Shown here in pieces: positions 12,700 to 20,656 of a stretch of DNA of 20,863 nt. Below the pieces are notes generated by a model. The model was not told the origin of the DNA and made no database searches. It saw nothing but the letters and a program-made list of their open reading frames with translations. The stretch is from Alphaproteobacteria bacterium (GTDB taxonomy: Bacteria; Pseudomonadota; Alphaproteobacteria; Micavibrionales; Micavibrionaceae). The DNA is taken from the NCBI GenBank assembly GCA_002701555.1, contig NZVS01000022.1, positions 1 to 20,863 on the forward strand. Reading direction: 5' to 3'. Each line of letters opens with the position of its first letter. Positions within the stretch are counted from its first letter, which is position 1. The translations under genes were made by a program, and so were the position numbers.

Positions 12700-14751
12700 A
12701 TGTCTAATTCTGACACTACACCTGCGCAAACAGAAGAAAGAAAGCCTAGATCAGGCATTTTTTCAAAAATGAAGGCAACATCTGATTCACAAAAGATCCA
12801 GGAGATGGATCTTGAGGATTGGTTGGAGCTTTGTAAAACAGATGCAGGCGCGTACGCCAACTTTGCAGATCGTCTTGTTAAGACTATCGGTGAGCCTGAC
12901 ATAATCGACACAAAGAAATCAGGAAATCAGGAGCGCATTGTTTTTGGTGGTAAGAAAGTGCCTCGTTACGATGCTTTTTCTGAAATGTATGACAGTGAAG
13001 GTGTTGTAAATAACGTCGTTACATACATTAAAAATGGCGGAACAGGCTTGCTTGTTCTTCGTGGCCCGGTTGGTAGTGGTAAAACAGAAATTGCAACCAT
13101 TCTTGAAAAGCTGGCTGAAAAAGAGCCTATGTACGTATTGAGATGTAAGAAGACAAAGCAAATGTCTCCTTTCAACGATACGCCTTTGTGTCTTTTCTCG
13201 AATTCTGATGTCAGCGATGAAGTTAGCTCAGAGTATGGCGTTCCAAGACGTTACCTGAATGAAGTTAAATCAGCTTGGGTGACAAAAAGACTTGAGCACC
13301 ACGATGGTGACCCTCTTGATGCCTTTGACGTTGTTAAGGTTTACCCATCCAGAGATAAGCAGATCGGTATTGCCAAGCTGGATCCAAAAGATAACCAGTC
13401 CCCTGACATTAATGCCCTTATCGGTTCAAGCGATATAAACAGAATCGGTGATGAGGATCCCCTTGATGGAGACAAAACATTGAGCGCAGGTGATCCTGAT
13501 GCCTATATTCCTGGCGCATTTTCAAAATCACATGGCGGTGTTTTTCATGGTGCGGAATTTTTCCGTAACAACCCTGCTATGCTAAACACATTTCTGGAGC
13601 CGGTAACTACAGGTTATTTCACAGGTGATGGCGGTGTTGGTATGTTGCCAATGAACCAGCTGATTGTTATTACAACAAACGACCCTGTCTGGCAGGATAT
13701 TCTGAAAAAAGCTGATAGTGATGCGCTTCATAACAGATGTCATGTTGTTGATGTCGGCTACACGCTTCGTATGTCGGAAGAAAAGAAGATCTATGACAAG
13801 CTTTTGGCCAAACATGGTTTCGAAGATAAGCCTATGGCACCAGGCACATTGGATCTGCTTGCAGAGTTCGCTGTTGTAACGCGTCTGAAGCCCGGCAATG
13901 ATAACGCCTTGGAAAAATATGACCCATATGTAAGAGCGCGAGTTCTTAATGGTGAAATTCCTGATGGTGCTGATAAAAAGATACCGAAAATCCACGAACT
14001 GAGAGAAAAAGCTTCTCCCATGGAGGGTTTGGAAGGTTTCTCAATCCGTGATGCGGAACGTAACCTTGTGCAAATATTTAACGCACGCGCCAATGAAGGT
14101 ATAATCGAGGCAGACACAATACTTGCTGTCGAGACATTGCGTACATTTGTTAAAGAGGCAGATGACAAGACTATTCCTTCCAATATGAGAGACACTTATG
14201 TCGCTCGCCTGGATGAGGTTGCCGCAAGAAACAGAAAGAAAATCGAAAAAGTTGTTAATGCCGCACTTATTGATGCAGATGATGGTGTTTGCCAAACTCA
14301 GTTTGACAAATACGTTGAGTATGCAGAGGCTTTCGTTAACGAAGAGACTATTACTTCGGAAGGCGAAGAAGTCAGCATGGACAGAATTGAGAAATATCTG
14401 ACCACTATGGAAAAACAGGCCGGTGTTACACAGGCTATTGATTTCAGAAAAACTGTTGTACACGGCGTTAATGCTGAACTTGCAAAAATTGCACGCTCTA
14501 ACAAAGGCCTGGCACCTGATGATCAGCAGGATGTAGTTGTGAAGTGGGATACTTATGAGCCTTTGGCTAAAGTTATCCGTGCACAGCACGAAGCTGATAT
14601 AGGAGCAAGACGCCACATCGTTAAGGCCAAGTCAGAAGCCGATTTGCGTACAGAAGAAGAGAAGCGCCAATATGGCCGTTTCTACAACAACATGCATGAT
14701 CAAGGTTATACAGACACCATGGTCAACCGTATGTTGCTGGAAATAATGTAA
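12700..14751 (+). CDS. prkA: PrkA family AAA+ serine protein kinase (YeaG-like)
   Basis: This 683-aa protein has an AAA+ domain followed by the PrkA C-terminal domain, slightly longer than YeaG. Walker A is GPVGSGKTE (122-130, Lys128); AEFF in the HGGVFHGAEFFRNNP segment is at the place of the VEMF motif of YeaG, and the IGIAKLDPKDNQSPDINALIG and DPDAY blocks are family signatures. The C-terminal half has NRKKIEKVV, FDKYVEYAEAFV and the end block YGRFYNNMHDQGYT. PrkA proteins are reported as Ser/Thr kinases and are linked with stationary-phase and nitrogen starvation stress in enterics and sporulation control in Bacillus; some work instead treats them as AAA+ proteases. It heads an operon with DUF444 and SpoVR, the usual partners. 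Its substrate here is unknown. Confidence 0.93.
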   Translation: MSNSDTTPAQTEERKPRSGIFSKMKATSDSQKIQEMDLEDWLELCKTDAGAYANFADRLVKTIGEPDIIDTKKSGNQERIVFGGKKVPRYDAFSEMYDSEGVVNNVVTYIKNGGTGLLVLRGPVGSGKTEIATILEKLAEKEPMYVLRCKKTKQMSPFNDTPLCLFSNSDVSDEVSSEYGVPRRYLNEVKSAWVTKRLEHHDGDPLDAFDVVKVYPSRDKQIGIAKLDPKDNQSPDINALIGSSDINRIGDEDPLDGDKTLSAGDPDAYIPGAFSKSHGGVFHGAEFFRNNPAMLNTFLEPVTTGYFTGDGGVGMLPMNQLIVITTNDPVWQDILKKADSDALHNRCHVVDVGYTLRMSEEKKIYDKLLAKHGFEDKPMAPGTLDLLAEFAVVTRLKPGNDNALEKYDPYVRARVLNGEIPDGADKKIPKIHELREKASPMEGLEGFSIRDAERNLVQIFNARANEGIIEADTILAVETLRTFVKEADDKTIPSNMRDTYVARLDEVAARNRKKIEKVVNAALIDADDGVCQTQFDKYVEYAEAFVNEETITSEGEEVSMDRIEKYLTTMEKQAGVTQAIDFRKTVVHGVNAELAKIARSNKGLAPDDQQDVVVKWDTYEPLAKVIRAQHEADIGARRHIVKAKSEADLRTEEEKRQYGRFYNNMHDQGYTDTMVNRMLLEIM

Positions 14752-14815
14752 GTTTAGTTTCTGTCCTAACTTAAAATAAAAATAACAATACCAGCAACGT
14801 GTTAAATGTTGCTGG
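14733..14815 (+). promoter_or_regulatory. Hairpin with alternative pairing partners between prkA and DUF444
   Basis: CCAGCAAC (14791-14798) pairs perfectly with GTTGCTGG (14808-14815), an 8-bp stem with a 9-nt loop. The same GTTGCTGG also occurs at 14733-14740 in the last codons of prkA, as part of a 12-nt direct repeat (14731-14742 and 14806-14817). The two pairings are mutually exclusive. There is no U-run, so it is not an intrinsic terminator. The downstream stem ends 3 nt before the AGGGA Shine-Dalgarno (14819-14823) of DUF444. Roles in mRNA processing, stability or setting the translation ratio are possible. Confidence 0.5.
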
Positions 14816-14831
14816 AACAGGGATTAGTGAT

Positions 14832-16349
14832 ATGACAACGACTATTCATGACAGGAGAGACGAACCAAGCCGCCACAGGTTTGGAAAAGACAGGGCGCGA
14901 TTTTTAAACCGTATTCGCGCCTCTTTAAAGAAAGCTATTAACGAAAAAGTAGCCAGCGGTAGTATTACGGATTTTGAAAAGGGCGGGGTAAAAGTACCTA
15001 TCCCTAAGAAAATCACAGACACACCCGTCTTGCATCACGGTCAGGGTCCTTACATCAAACGTGTATTCCCGGGTAATCTTTATACAACTGGCGATGTTGT
15101 ACCGGTGCCTGCAGGTGGCGGCGGCGGTAAAGGCAATGAAGGGGATCCTGACGCCGAAGACGACGAAGACGATTTCGTATGGGTCAATGAGGATGAGTTT
15201 TTAGACATCTTCTTTGAAGGACGCCAATTGCCGGACATGGTTAAGCTTCATAACGAGGGCAACAGTATCACGCATCTGCAGCGCTCTGGCCATACTGTTA
15301 AAGGCCCGACACATAAAATGGATATGCGCGTCACAAATGCCAAACGTAAGAAGGATGCGCTGGTTCTTAAAAAAGGAAGCGAGAGACGTCTTCTCAAAAA
15401 TCTGTCAGAGCAATATGATATCTACAGAAAATACGATGAAAGTCTTCCTGAGCTTGATCTGAAAGAAAAGACGAAGAGTGAGAGAATTGACGCTCTCTCC
15501 GCAGCCGTTTTATCTCTTCAGGAAAAATATGGCGATATACCTGAAATTGAGCAGGACAACTTTGCCGATCCTATTTTGAGCAATATGTTTAACTGTGTTA
15601 GCCTGGCATCAGACAATGCTTCCGACATTAGTGACCCGGAAGATAAAAAACGCCTTCAAATTCTTGAAGATAGAATCCCTGAACAGATGAAGACAGGGTT
15701 GAAGGCGGATAAATTCCAGGATAGTCACTTAACCTTCCACTTTGATAAAGAGCAACCTAAGCCGGCTACAAAGGCGGTAATGTTTTGCAAAATGGACGTT
15801 TCGGCGTCTATGACGCAAGATTGCAAAAATAACGCCAAAGCCTTTTTCTGGCTACTTCATAAGTTTCTTCGTACCAACTATGAAGAGGTCGATCTAGTTT
15901 TCATCACGCATACAACAACTGCCGAGGAAGTTGACGAAGAAGAATTCTTCTACGGTAAGCGTTCTGGCGGAACATTGGTTTCATCATGTCTGGAAAAAGA
16001 AATTGAAATCATGGATGAGCGTTACGATTCCGGTGAATGGAATATATATTCCGTACAAGCTTCGGATGGTGATAATGTACGTATGGATAATCAGGTTGTT
16101 GATGATCTGATGCGTAAGATTTTGCCGCGTCAACAAGCCAGTTATTTCATTGAAACACGTGACCCGCAATGGGCGCAGTGGCAAGGAGATGGCATTAGCG
16201 AACTTCATGAATTGTATATTTCTATTGCAAAAGAGTTTCCTAATTTAAAGACCGCTTTTGTAAAAACGCCCGGAGAAGCAATGGAAGCCTTCACAGATTT
16301 CTTCCCGACTTCTGGGCAAAGCCAAAAACAACAACCGAGCATGGGGTAA
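14832..16349 (+). CDS. yeaH: DUF444 / YeaH family protein with von Willebrand A-like domain
   Basis: From the ATG at 14832, with AGGGA 8 nt upstream, the protein is 505 aa. A GTG at 14799 would add 11 residues but lies inside a hairpin. The N-terminal part is basic (RHRFGKDRARFLNRIR), followed by a Gly-rich and strongly acidic stretch (about 95-120) common in this family. The C-terminal half has MDVSASM with Asp322, a DxSxS MIDAS-like motif, then EVDEEEFFYGKRSGGTLVSS and WNIYSVQASDGDN, all DUF444 signatures. YeaH is co-expressed and genetically linked with the YeaG kinase; a role as metal-dependent adaptor or partner of PrkA is inferred. It sits 80 nt after prkA and 10 nt before SpoVR in one operon. 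Confidence 0.92.
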   Translation: MTTTIHDRRDEPSRHRFGKDRARFLNRIRASLKKAINEKVASGSITDFEKGGVKVPIPKKITDTPVLHHGQGPYIKRVFPGNLYTTGDVVPVPAGGGGGKGNEGDPDAEDDEDDFVWVNEDEFLDIFFEGRQLPDMVKLHNEGNSITHLQRSGHTVKGPTHKMDMRVTNAKRKKDALVLKKGSERRLLKNLSEQYDIYRKYDESLPELDLKEKTKSERIDALSAAVLSLQEKYGDIPEIEQDNFADPILSNMFNCVSLASDNASDISDPEDKKRLQILEDRIPEQMKTGLKADKFQDSHLTFHFDKEQPKPATKAVMFCKMDVSASMTQDCKNNAKAFFWLLHKFLRTNYEEVDLVFITHTTTAEEVDEEEFFYGKRSGGTLVSSCLEKEIEIMDERYDSGEWNIYSVQASDGDNVRMDNQVVDDLMRKILPRQQASYFIETRDPQWAQWQGDGISELHELYISIAKEFPNLKTAFVKTPGEAMEAFTDFFPTSGQSQKQQPSMG

Positions 16350-16359
16350 GGACGATATT

Positions 16360-18111
16360 ATGTTAGACTTAAATCACCCAGAAGCTAAAAAAGAGTATTT
16401 TCAGGAGCTTGTCGAATTATTGGACAAATATGAGGACGGTTGGAACGTATTCATAAATGCGGATAAAGCTAAGGATTTTGATTATCCTGTTACCCTGAAA
16501 AAAGAATATGAAAATGATCCGTATCTACCAAAAAGATGGCTAACACTAGCGGACAAAGTCATATCAATTATTGCGCATAAAAAGTATGAGCTTAGCACAG
16601 GACCTAACCGTATCGAGATTGTACGTGCGGATCAGATGCTTGATGCTTATGTTCGCCCAATTCCTGATGGCCCGGCGCACTGGAGCTATGGTAAGCAGCG
16701 AGTTATCGAAGACAAGAAATATGACGCAAATGCGCACCTTGCTTATGAAATCATTATTAACTCCAATCCTGCTATTGCATACTGTATGGATACAAATTCT
16801 CCTGTAATGCAAATGCTCGTCTTCGCACACGCAAGTTACGGACATAATACAGTTTACAAAAACAACTATCTGTTCAAGGATTCAGCCGACCCTGATAATA
16901 TTCTTATAACCAATAAAAGGTTGCGGGAAGCCGTAGAAGATGCTGATGAAAAATACAGTGTTGAGGAGGTTGAACAGCTTTTGGATTTTTGTAATTCCAT
17001 GAGGTTTATTGATACGACGGACCAGCCGCGCAGAAAGAAGTATTCTGATTCCCAGCTTTTGGCAAAAGCAAAAAAAGCACGGGAAGATGCTTTTTTAAAC
17101 CCTCCGCGTAAAAAGATTCTGACTGATGAGTATACTGAAAGCGCTAGCAAAAAAACTGTTGGTCTTGATTTATCGCATCCGGCAAGTGGTGAGCGTAATA
17201 TTTTAAGATTCATTGCCGATCACGGACACCATATTCCAGAATGGAAGCGTGAAATAATGCGTTTATCAGCGGATATTTCACAACACTTTAAACCGGGTAT
17301 GGCGACAAAGCTTTTGCATGAAGGTTTTGCCTCAATGACACACTATCAAATCATGGAAACGATGTTTGATATTGGTTTGATGAATGCAAAAATGCACGGT
17401 GAATTCAGACAGTCACACTCAGGTGTGGTATATCAGCCTCCTGGTTGGGTGCCTGTTCAGAACCCTTATACAGGGGAAGAGGAAGAGAAATTTATTGGTT
17501 CTCAGATCAATGTTTACGCACTTGGTTTTGCCATCTTTGAAGACGTTAAACGTATTTGCGAAAACCCTGATGAAGAAGATAAAAAGTGGTTTCCGACATT
17601 TGCAGGAAAAAACAACTGGGTGGAGCTTTCAAAACATATTATCGAAACATGTAATGATGAAACCCTGGTGGAGCAATACATGTCACCAAAAGTGATGAGG
17701 AAGTTTAAGTATTTCCTTCTTGAAGGTGACTTTGAAGAAACATTCGACGGTGAAAACTCCTGGCTCGAGGTTACAGCGGTTCATGATGAAGATGGCTTTA
17801 GAAGAGTCAGGGCTCAGCTTGCAGCGGATTACCGTATTGCCGATAAAATACCTAAAGTCTCTTTGCGTGATTTCCAAGAGGAAACAGATAGATGCCTTGT
17901 CCTTCAACATGACATGATTGACCGTCAACCGCTTGACGCGAAATCTGCGCGTCAGGTTCTTGAGTTGATACATGCGCAGACACAACACCCAGTTATTTTG
18001 GAAAGTGTTGATGAAAATGGTGAGGTCGCGGCAAGATTTTCTTCTCCTGAAAATTATGGCGAGGAATATTCCCTTAATCGCAGAACTGCAATGCATTACA
18101 CTGCACAATAG
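16360..18111 (+). CDS. SpoVR family protein (YcgB-like)
   Basis: This 583-aa protein matches the SpoVR family along its length: an N-terminal domain with RIEIVRADQMLDAY, AHASYGHNTVYKNNYLF (156-172, His157 and His162) and HGHHIPEWKREIMRL, and a central HEGFASMTHYQIMETMFDIGLM block (His320, Glu321, His328). A C-terminal SpoVR-like region follows from about residue 440. The biochemical role is unknown. In Bacillus the family affects spore cortex formation, but it is widespread in non-sporulating bacteria, usually beside PrkA and DUF444, so sporulation should not be inferred. The conserved His/Glu motifs hint at metal binding (inference). The ATG at 16360 has a TAAGGA Shine-Dalgarno that overlaps the DUF444 stop codon. 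The gene is last in the operon and is followed by an intrinsic terminator. Confidence 0.93.
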   Translation: MLDLNHPEAKKEYFQELVELLDKYEDGWNVFINADKAKDFDYPVTLKKEYENDPYLPKRWLTLADKVISIIAHKKYELSTGPNRIEIVRADQMLDAYVRPIPDGPAHWSYGKQRVIEDKKYDANAHLAYEIIINSNPAIAYCMDTNSPVMQMLVFAHASYGHNTVYKNNYLFKDSADPDNILITNKRLREAVEDADEKYSVEEVEQLLDFCNSMRFIDTTDQPRRKKYSDSQLLAKAKKAREDAFLNPPRKKILTDEYTESASKKTVGLDLSHPASGERNILRFIADHGHHIPEWKREIMRLSADISQHFKPGMATKLLHEGFASMTHYQIMETMFDIGLMNAKMHGEFRQSHSGVVYQPPGWVPVQNPYTGEEEEKFIGSQINVYALGFAIFEDVKRICENPDEEDKKWFPTFAGKNNWVELSKHIIETCNDETLVEQYMSPKVMRKFKYFLLEGDFEETFDGENSWLEVTAVHDEDGFRRVRAQLAADYRIADKIPKVSLRDFQEETDRCLVLQHDMIDRQPLDAKSARQVLELIHAQTQHPVILESVDENGEVAARFSSPENYGEEYSLNRRTAMHYTAQ

Positions 18112-18133
18112 GTCTTCTTAATAGTAATATTTT

Positions 18134-18166
18134 ACGCCCGTTACCAAATCTGGTTGCGGGCGTTTT
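18134..18166 (+). terminator. Intrinsic terminator of the prkA-yeaH-spoVR operon
   Basis: ACGCCCG (18134-18140) pairs with CGGGCGT (18157-18163), and the stem continues inward through a G-T pair, one mismatch and ACC/GGT. It is followed by TTTT (18163-18166). Position 23 nt after the SpoVR stop and the GC-rich stem in AT-rich surroundings make this a confident Rho-independent terminator. Confidence 0.85.
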
Positions 18167-18185
18167 AAACTGTCACCGGTATCAA

Positions 18186-18213
18186 TTGATAATTTTTACT
18201 TTTGCTGTACCAT
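18186..18213 (+). promoter_or_regulatory. Candidate promoter of the carbonic anhydrase gene
   Basis: TTGATA (18186-18191) and TACCAT (18208-18213) are 16 nt apart, giving 5/6 and 4/6 matches. It follows the SpoVR operon terminator and would give a leader of about 55 nt with AAGGG at 18264-18268 as Shine-Dalgarno. The match is moderate and other spacings are possible. Confidence 0.35.
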
Positions 18214-18274
18214 ACTTGGCAAGTCGGACTAATTTCGTCCTTTTTAACAAATCATACATAAATAAGGGTTTTCT

Positions 18275-18955
18275 ATGCCAAGTATCGCAAAAGGTGTCGT
18301 TAAATTTCAAAAGAAAGTTTTTCCTGGCAAAAAAGATTTATTCCAGTCCTTGGCAGATGGGCAAACACCTGAAGTTTTATTTATCACCTGTTCAGATAGT
18401 CGGATTGACCCTAGCCTTTTAACACAGACCGAGCCGGGCGAGCTTTTTATATGCCGTAATGCCGGAAACATTGTCCCACCACACGCCCAAGTGACTGGCG
18501 GCACCACAGCTTCAATTGAATATGCGGTGGCTGTATTGGGTGTCCAGCACATTGTTGTTTGTGGTCACTCAGGATGTGGCGCGATGACCGGCGCGCTTAA
18601 TCCAGAAAGTACAAAAGAGCTTCCGCATGTGAGCCAGTGGCTTAGTAATTCGCAAGCCGCAGTACAGATTATGAAAGAGAAGAGTGAGGGGCTGAGCGAT
18701 AAGGAGAAAATGGATTTGCTTATCCATGAAAATGTCCTTTTACAGCTTCAGCATTTGAAAACTCACCCCTATGTCGCGGCCCGCCTTGCTGTGAAGAAAA
18801 TCCATCTGCATGGTTGGGTATACGATATTAAAACTGGCGGTATAGATGCATATAGCGAAAAGGATGGAAAATTTCATCCGGTTGAAGAAGTTTATGCAGA
18901 AGAAGTCGAAGCACTTGTGTCCAGACGTTGCAATAAAGAACAAACCCAAACCTAA
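18275..18955 (+). CDS. Beta-class carbonic anhydrase
   Basis: This 226-aa cytoplasmic enzyme interconverts CO2 and bicarbonate. Zinc ligands and catalytic residues are visible: Cys39, Asp41 and Arg43 in ITCSDSRID, and His98 and Cys101 in VVCGHSGCGAM. FICRNAGNIVPP and GGTTASIEYAV are also diagnostic of the beta class, and HGWVYDIKTGGI near the C-terminus fits the plant-type/CynT-like subgroup. Length is normal for the family. It is followed after 29 nt by a SulP transporter, so the pair probably supplies bicarbonate to carboxylating enzymes or balances internal pH. The ATG at 18275 is preceded by AAGGG; a longer frame upstream is unrelated. Confidence 0.94.
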   Translation: MPSIAKGVVKFQKKVFPGKKDLFQSLADGQTPEVLFITCSDSRIDPSLLTQTEPGELFICRNAGNIVPPHAQVTGGTTASIEYAVAVLGVQHIVVCGHSGCGAMTGALNPESTKELPHVSQWLSNSQAAVQIMKEKSEGLSDKEKMDLLIHENVLLQLQHLKTHPYVAARLAVKKIHLHGWVYDIKTGGIDAYSEKDGKFHPVEEVYAEEVEALVSRRCNKEQTQT

Positions 18956-18984
18956 GAACAATTATATTGAGGGAGCATACAGCA

Positions 18985-20592
18985 ATGTCATTTTTTAATT
19001 TTTCTCACTTACGCGGCGATATTTTTGGCGGTCTGACTGCGGGTATTGTCGCCCTTCCGCTGGCACTTGCTTTTGGTGAAGCATCGGGTGCCGGTGCGGT
19101 TGCCGGATTATATGGGGCGATTATTGTTGGCTTTTTTGCAGCCATGTTTGGCGGCACAGCTACCCAGGTATCAGGGCCAACCGGTCCGATGGTTGTTGTT
19201 TTTGCCGGGCTTTTTGCATCAATGTCAGGCGACCCGGGGCTGGTTTTTGCATCTGTTGTACTGGCCGGTATTCTACAAATATTATTCGGTATTTTTAGGC
19301 TCGGTGAATATATAAAACTGGTGCCTTATCCGGTAATTTCAGGTTTTATGAGTGGTATCGGCGTAATTATTATTGCCTTGCAAGGCGCCAATTTACTGGG
19401 ACATGAAGTAGATGGGGGCGGTACGATTAATGCCCTAAAAGCCATACCTTCAGCAATTATGGCACCAAATTTACAGGCTTTTGGGCTGGGTATTTTGACT
19501 TTGCTAATGGTTTTTTTCTGGCCCAAAAAGGTTGGAAAATATATGCCTGGTGCATTGGCAGCACTTCTAATCGGGACAATAATCGGCCTTTTCTTAAATG
19601 TGCCTATTCTGGGCAGTATTCCAACAGGATTGCCCGAATTTGTCCTTCCCGTATTTTCTCAAGATACAGCATTAATAGCTCTTGAGGCCGCATTTGTACT
19701 TGCCGTACTCGGAAGTATTGACAGTCTTTTGACATCATTAGTGGCTGATAATATGACACGTACGCGTCATCAATCTAATCGCGAACTTATCGGTCAAGGT
19801 GTTGGTAATAGTGTTGCCGGGCTTTTCGGTGCAATACCAGGGGCGGGTGCGACAATGCGTACAGTCGTAAATATTCGTTCCGGCGGACAAACTAAAATAT
19901 CGGGAATGTTTCATGCTCTTATTCTCTTTGCGGTAGTACTTGTCCTTGCACCGTATGCCGCTAACATACCTCATGCCGTGCTGGCAGGGATTTTGATCAA
20001 AGTCGGATACGACATCATTGATTTTGCATATCTGAAACGTGCGCATAAAGGCCCGCGTTGGGATCTGATCTTAATGGTGCTTGTTCTGGGTCTTACAGTA
20101 TTCGTAGACCTGATAACAGCCGTGATGGCTGGCGTCATACTCGCTGCGCTGGCGTTCGTAAAACAAATAGCAGATGAGCAGTTGTTGAATTTCCGTGACT
20201 CTGATTTTGAAAGTTTCAGTGATGAGGAAAAAAGCCTCATCAAGGATAAGGAAGATAAAATCATGTTTTTCGGGTTTTCAGGGCCTTTAAGCTTTGGGGC
20301 AGCAGCCGACTTATCACATAAAGCTCGTGAAAATGCCAAAGAACATACAAGCGCCATGGTACTGGACTTTACATCTGTGCCTTTCGTTGATGTATCAGCA
20401 GCGCGTGCTTTTGAAAACATTGTGGAAGAGGCGCATCACTCAGGCCGTGATGTCTATACATACGGTATGACAGACAAGGTCAAGGAAACGATTATAGCGC
20501 TGAACCCTAAAGGTGAATTGCGAGGCGATGGGCATTATCAGACCCGTATAGAAGCTCTGAAAGCGGCTGTTATCAATCTTCAAGCCGAGTAA
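18985..20592 (+). CDS. SulP family anion transporter with STAS domain, probable bicarbonate transporter
   Basis: From the ATG at 18985 the protein is 535 aa. It has a long multi-helix membrane domain (about 1-400) with the SulP signatures GLTAGIVALPLALAFG and SGPTGPM (63-69), and a cytoplasmic STAS domain from about residue 425 (FFGFSGPLSFGAA, VLDFTSVPFVDVSAARAF). SulP proteins move sulfate, bicarbonate or other anions. The adjoining carbonic anhydrase favours a BicA-like sodium/bicarbonate symporter, which is an inference. A TTG at 18967 would add six residues, but GAGGGAG at 18969-18975 sits 9 nt before the ATG and is the natural Shine-Dalgarno. No intrinsic terminator with a U-run follows. 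Confidence 0.9.
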   Translation: MSFFNFSHLRGDIFGGLTAGIVALPLALAFGEASGAGAVAGLYGAIIVGFFAAMFGGTATQVSGPTGPMVVVFAGLFASMSGDPGLVFASVVLAGILQILFGIFRLGEYIKLVPYPVISGFMSGIGVIIIALQGANLLGHEVDGGGTINALKAIPSAIMAPNLQAFGLGILTLLMVFFWPKKVGKYMPGALAALLIGTIIGLFLNVPILGSIPTGLPEFVLPVFSQDTALIALEAAFVLAVLGSIDSLLTSLVADNMTRTRHQSNRELIGQGVGNSVAGLFGAIPGAGATMRTVVNIRSGGQTKISGMFHALILFAVVLVLAPYAANIPHAVLAGILIKVGYDIIDFAYLKRAHKGPRWDLILMVLVLGLTVFVDLITAVMAGVILAALAFVKQIADEQLLNFRDSDFESFSDEEKSLIKDKEDKIMFFGFSGPLSFGAAADLSHKARENAKEHTSAMVLDFTSVPFVDVSAARAFENIVEEAHHSGRDVYTYGMTDKVKETIIALNPKGELRGDGHYQTRIEALKAAVINLQAE

Positions 20593-20614
20593 ATCTCCAT
20601 GACCTCCTTGTCGA

Positions 20615-20646
20615 CCTGTCTTAAGACTATACATCTTATAGACAGG
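20615..20646 (+). promoter_or_regulatory. Inverted repeat overlapping the Shine-Dalgarno of the dehydrogenase gene
   Basis: The arms 20615-20626 and 20634-20646 pair over 12 bp (CCTGTCT with AGACAGG, then TAAGA with TCTTA) with one bulged base and a 7-nt loop. The right arm runs into AGGAG (20644-20648), the Shine-Dalgarno of the ATG at 20657. It could be a DNA operator for a dimeric repressor or an RNA hairpin limiting translation. There is no U-run, so termination of the upstream gene is unlikely. Confidence 0.55.
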
Positions 20647-20656
20647 AGATTTTAAT

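Noticed and set aside
14041..14616. A 191-residue open frame antisense to prkA
   Set aside because: It is a shadow of the well supported prkA frame with no family features.
14799..14831. GTG at 14799 as the start of DUF444
   Set aside because: It sits in the loop of an intergenic hairpin without a Shine-Dalgarno, whereas ATG 14832 has AGGGA at proper spacing.
12700..18111. PrkA-DUF444-SpoVR as a sporulation operon or a phage defence system
   Set aside because: The trio is widespread in non-sporulating Proteobacteria as a stress operon; no other sporulation or defence genes are nearby. The AAA+ and VWA pairing alone is not evidence of defence.
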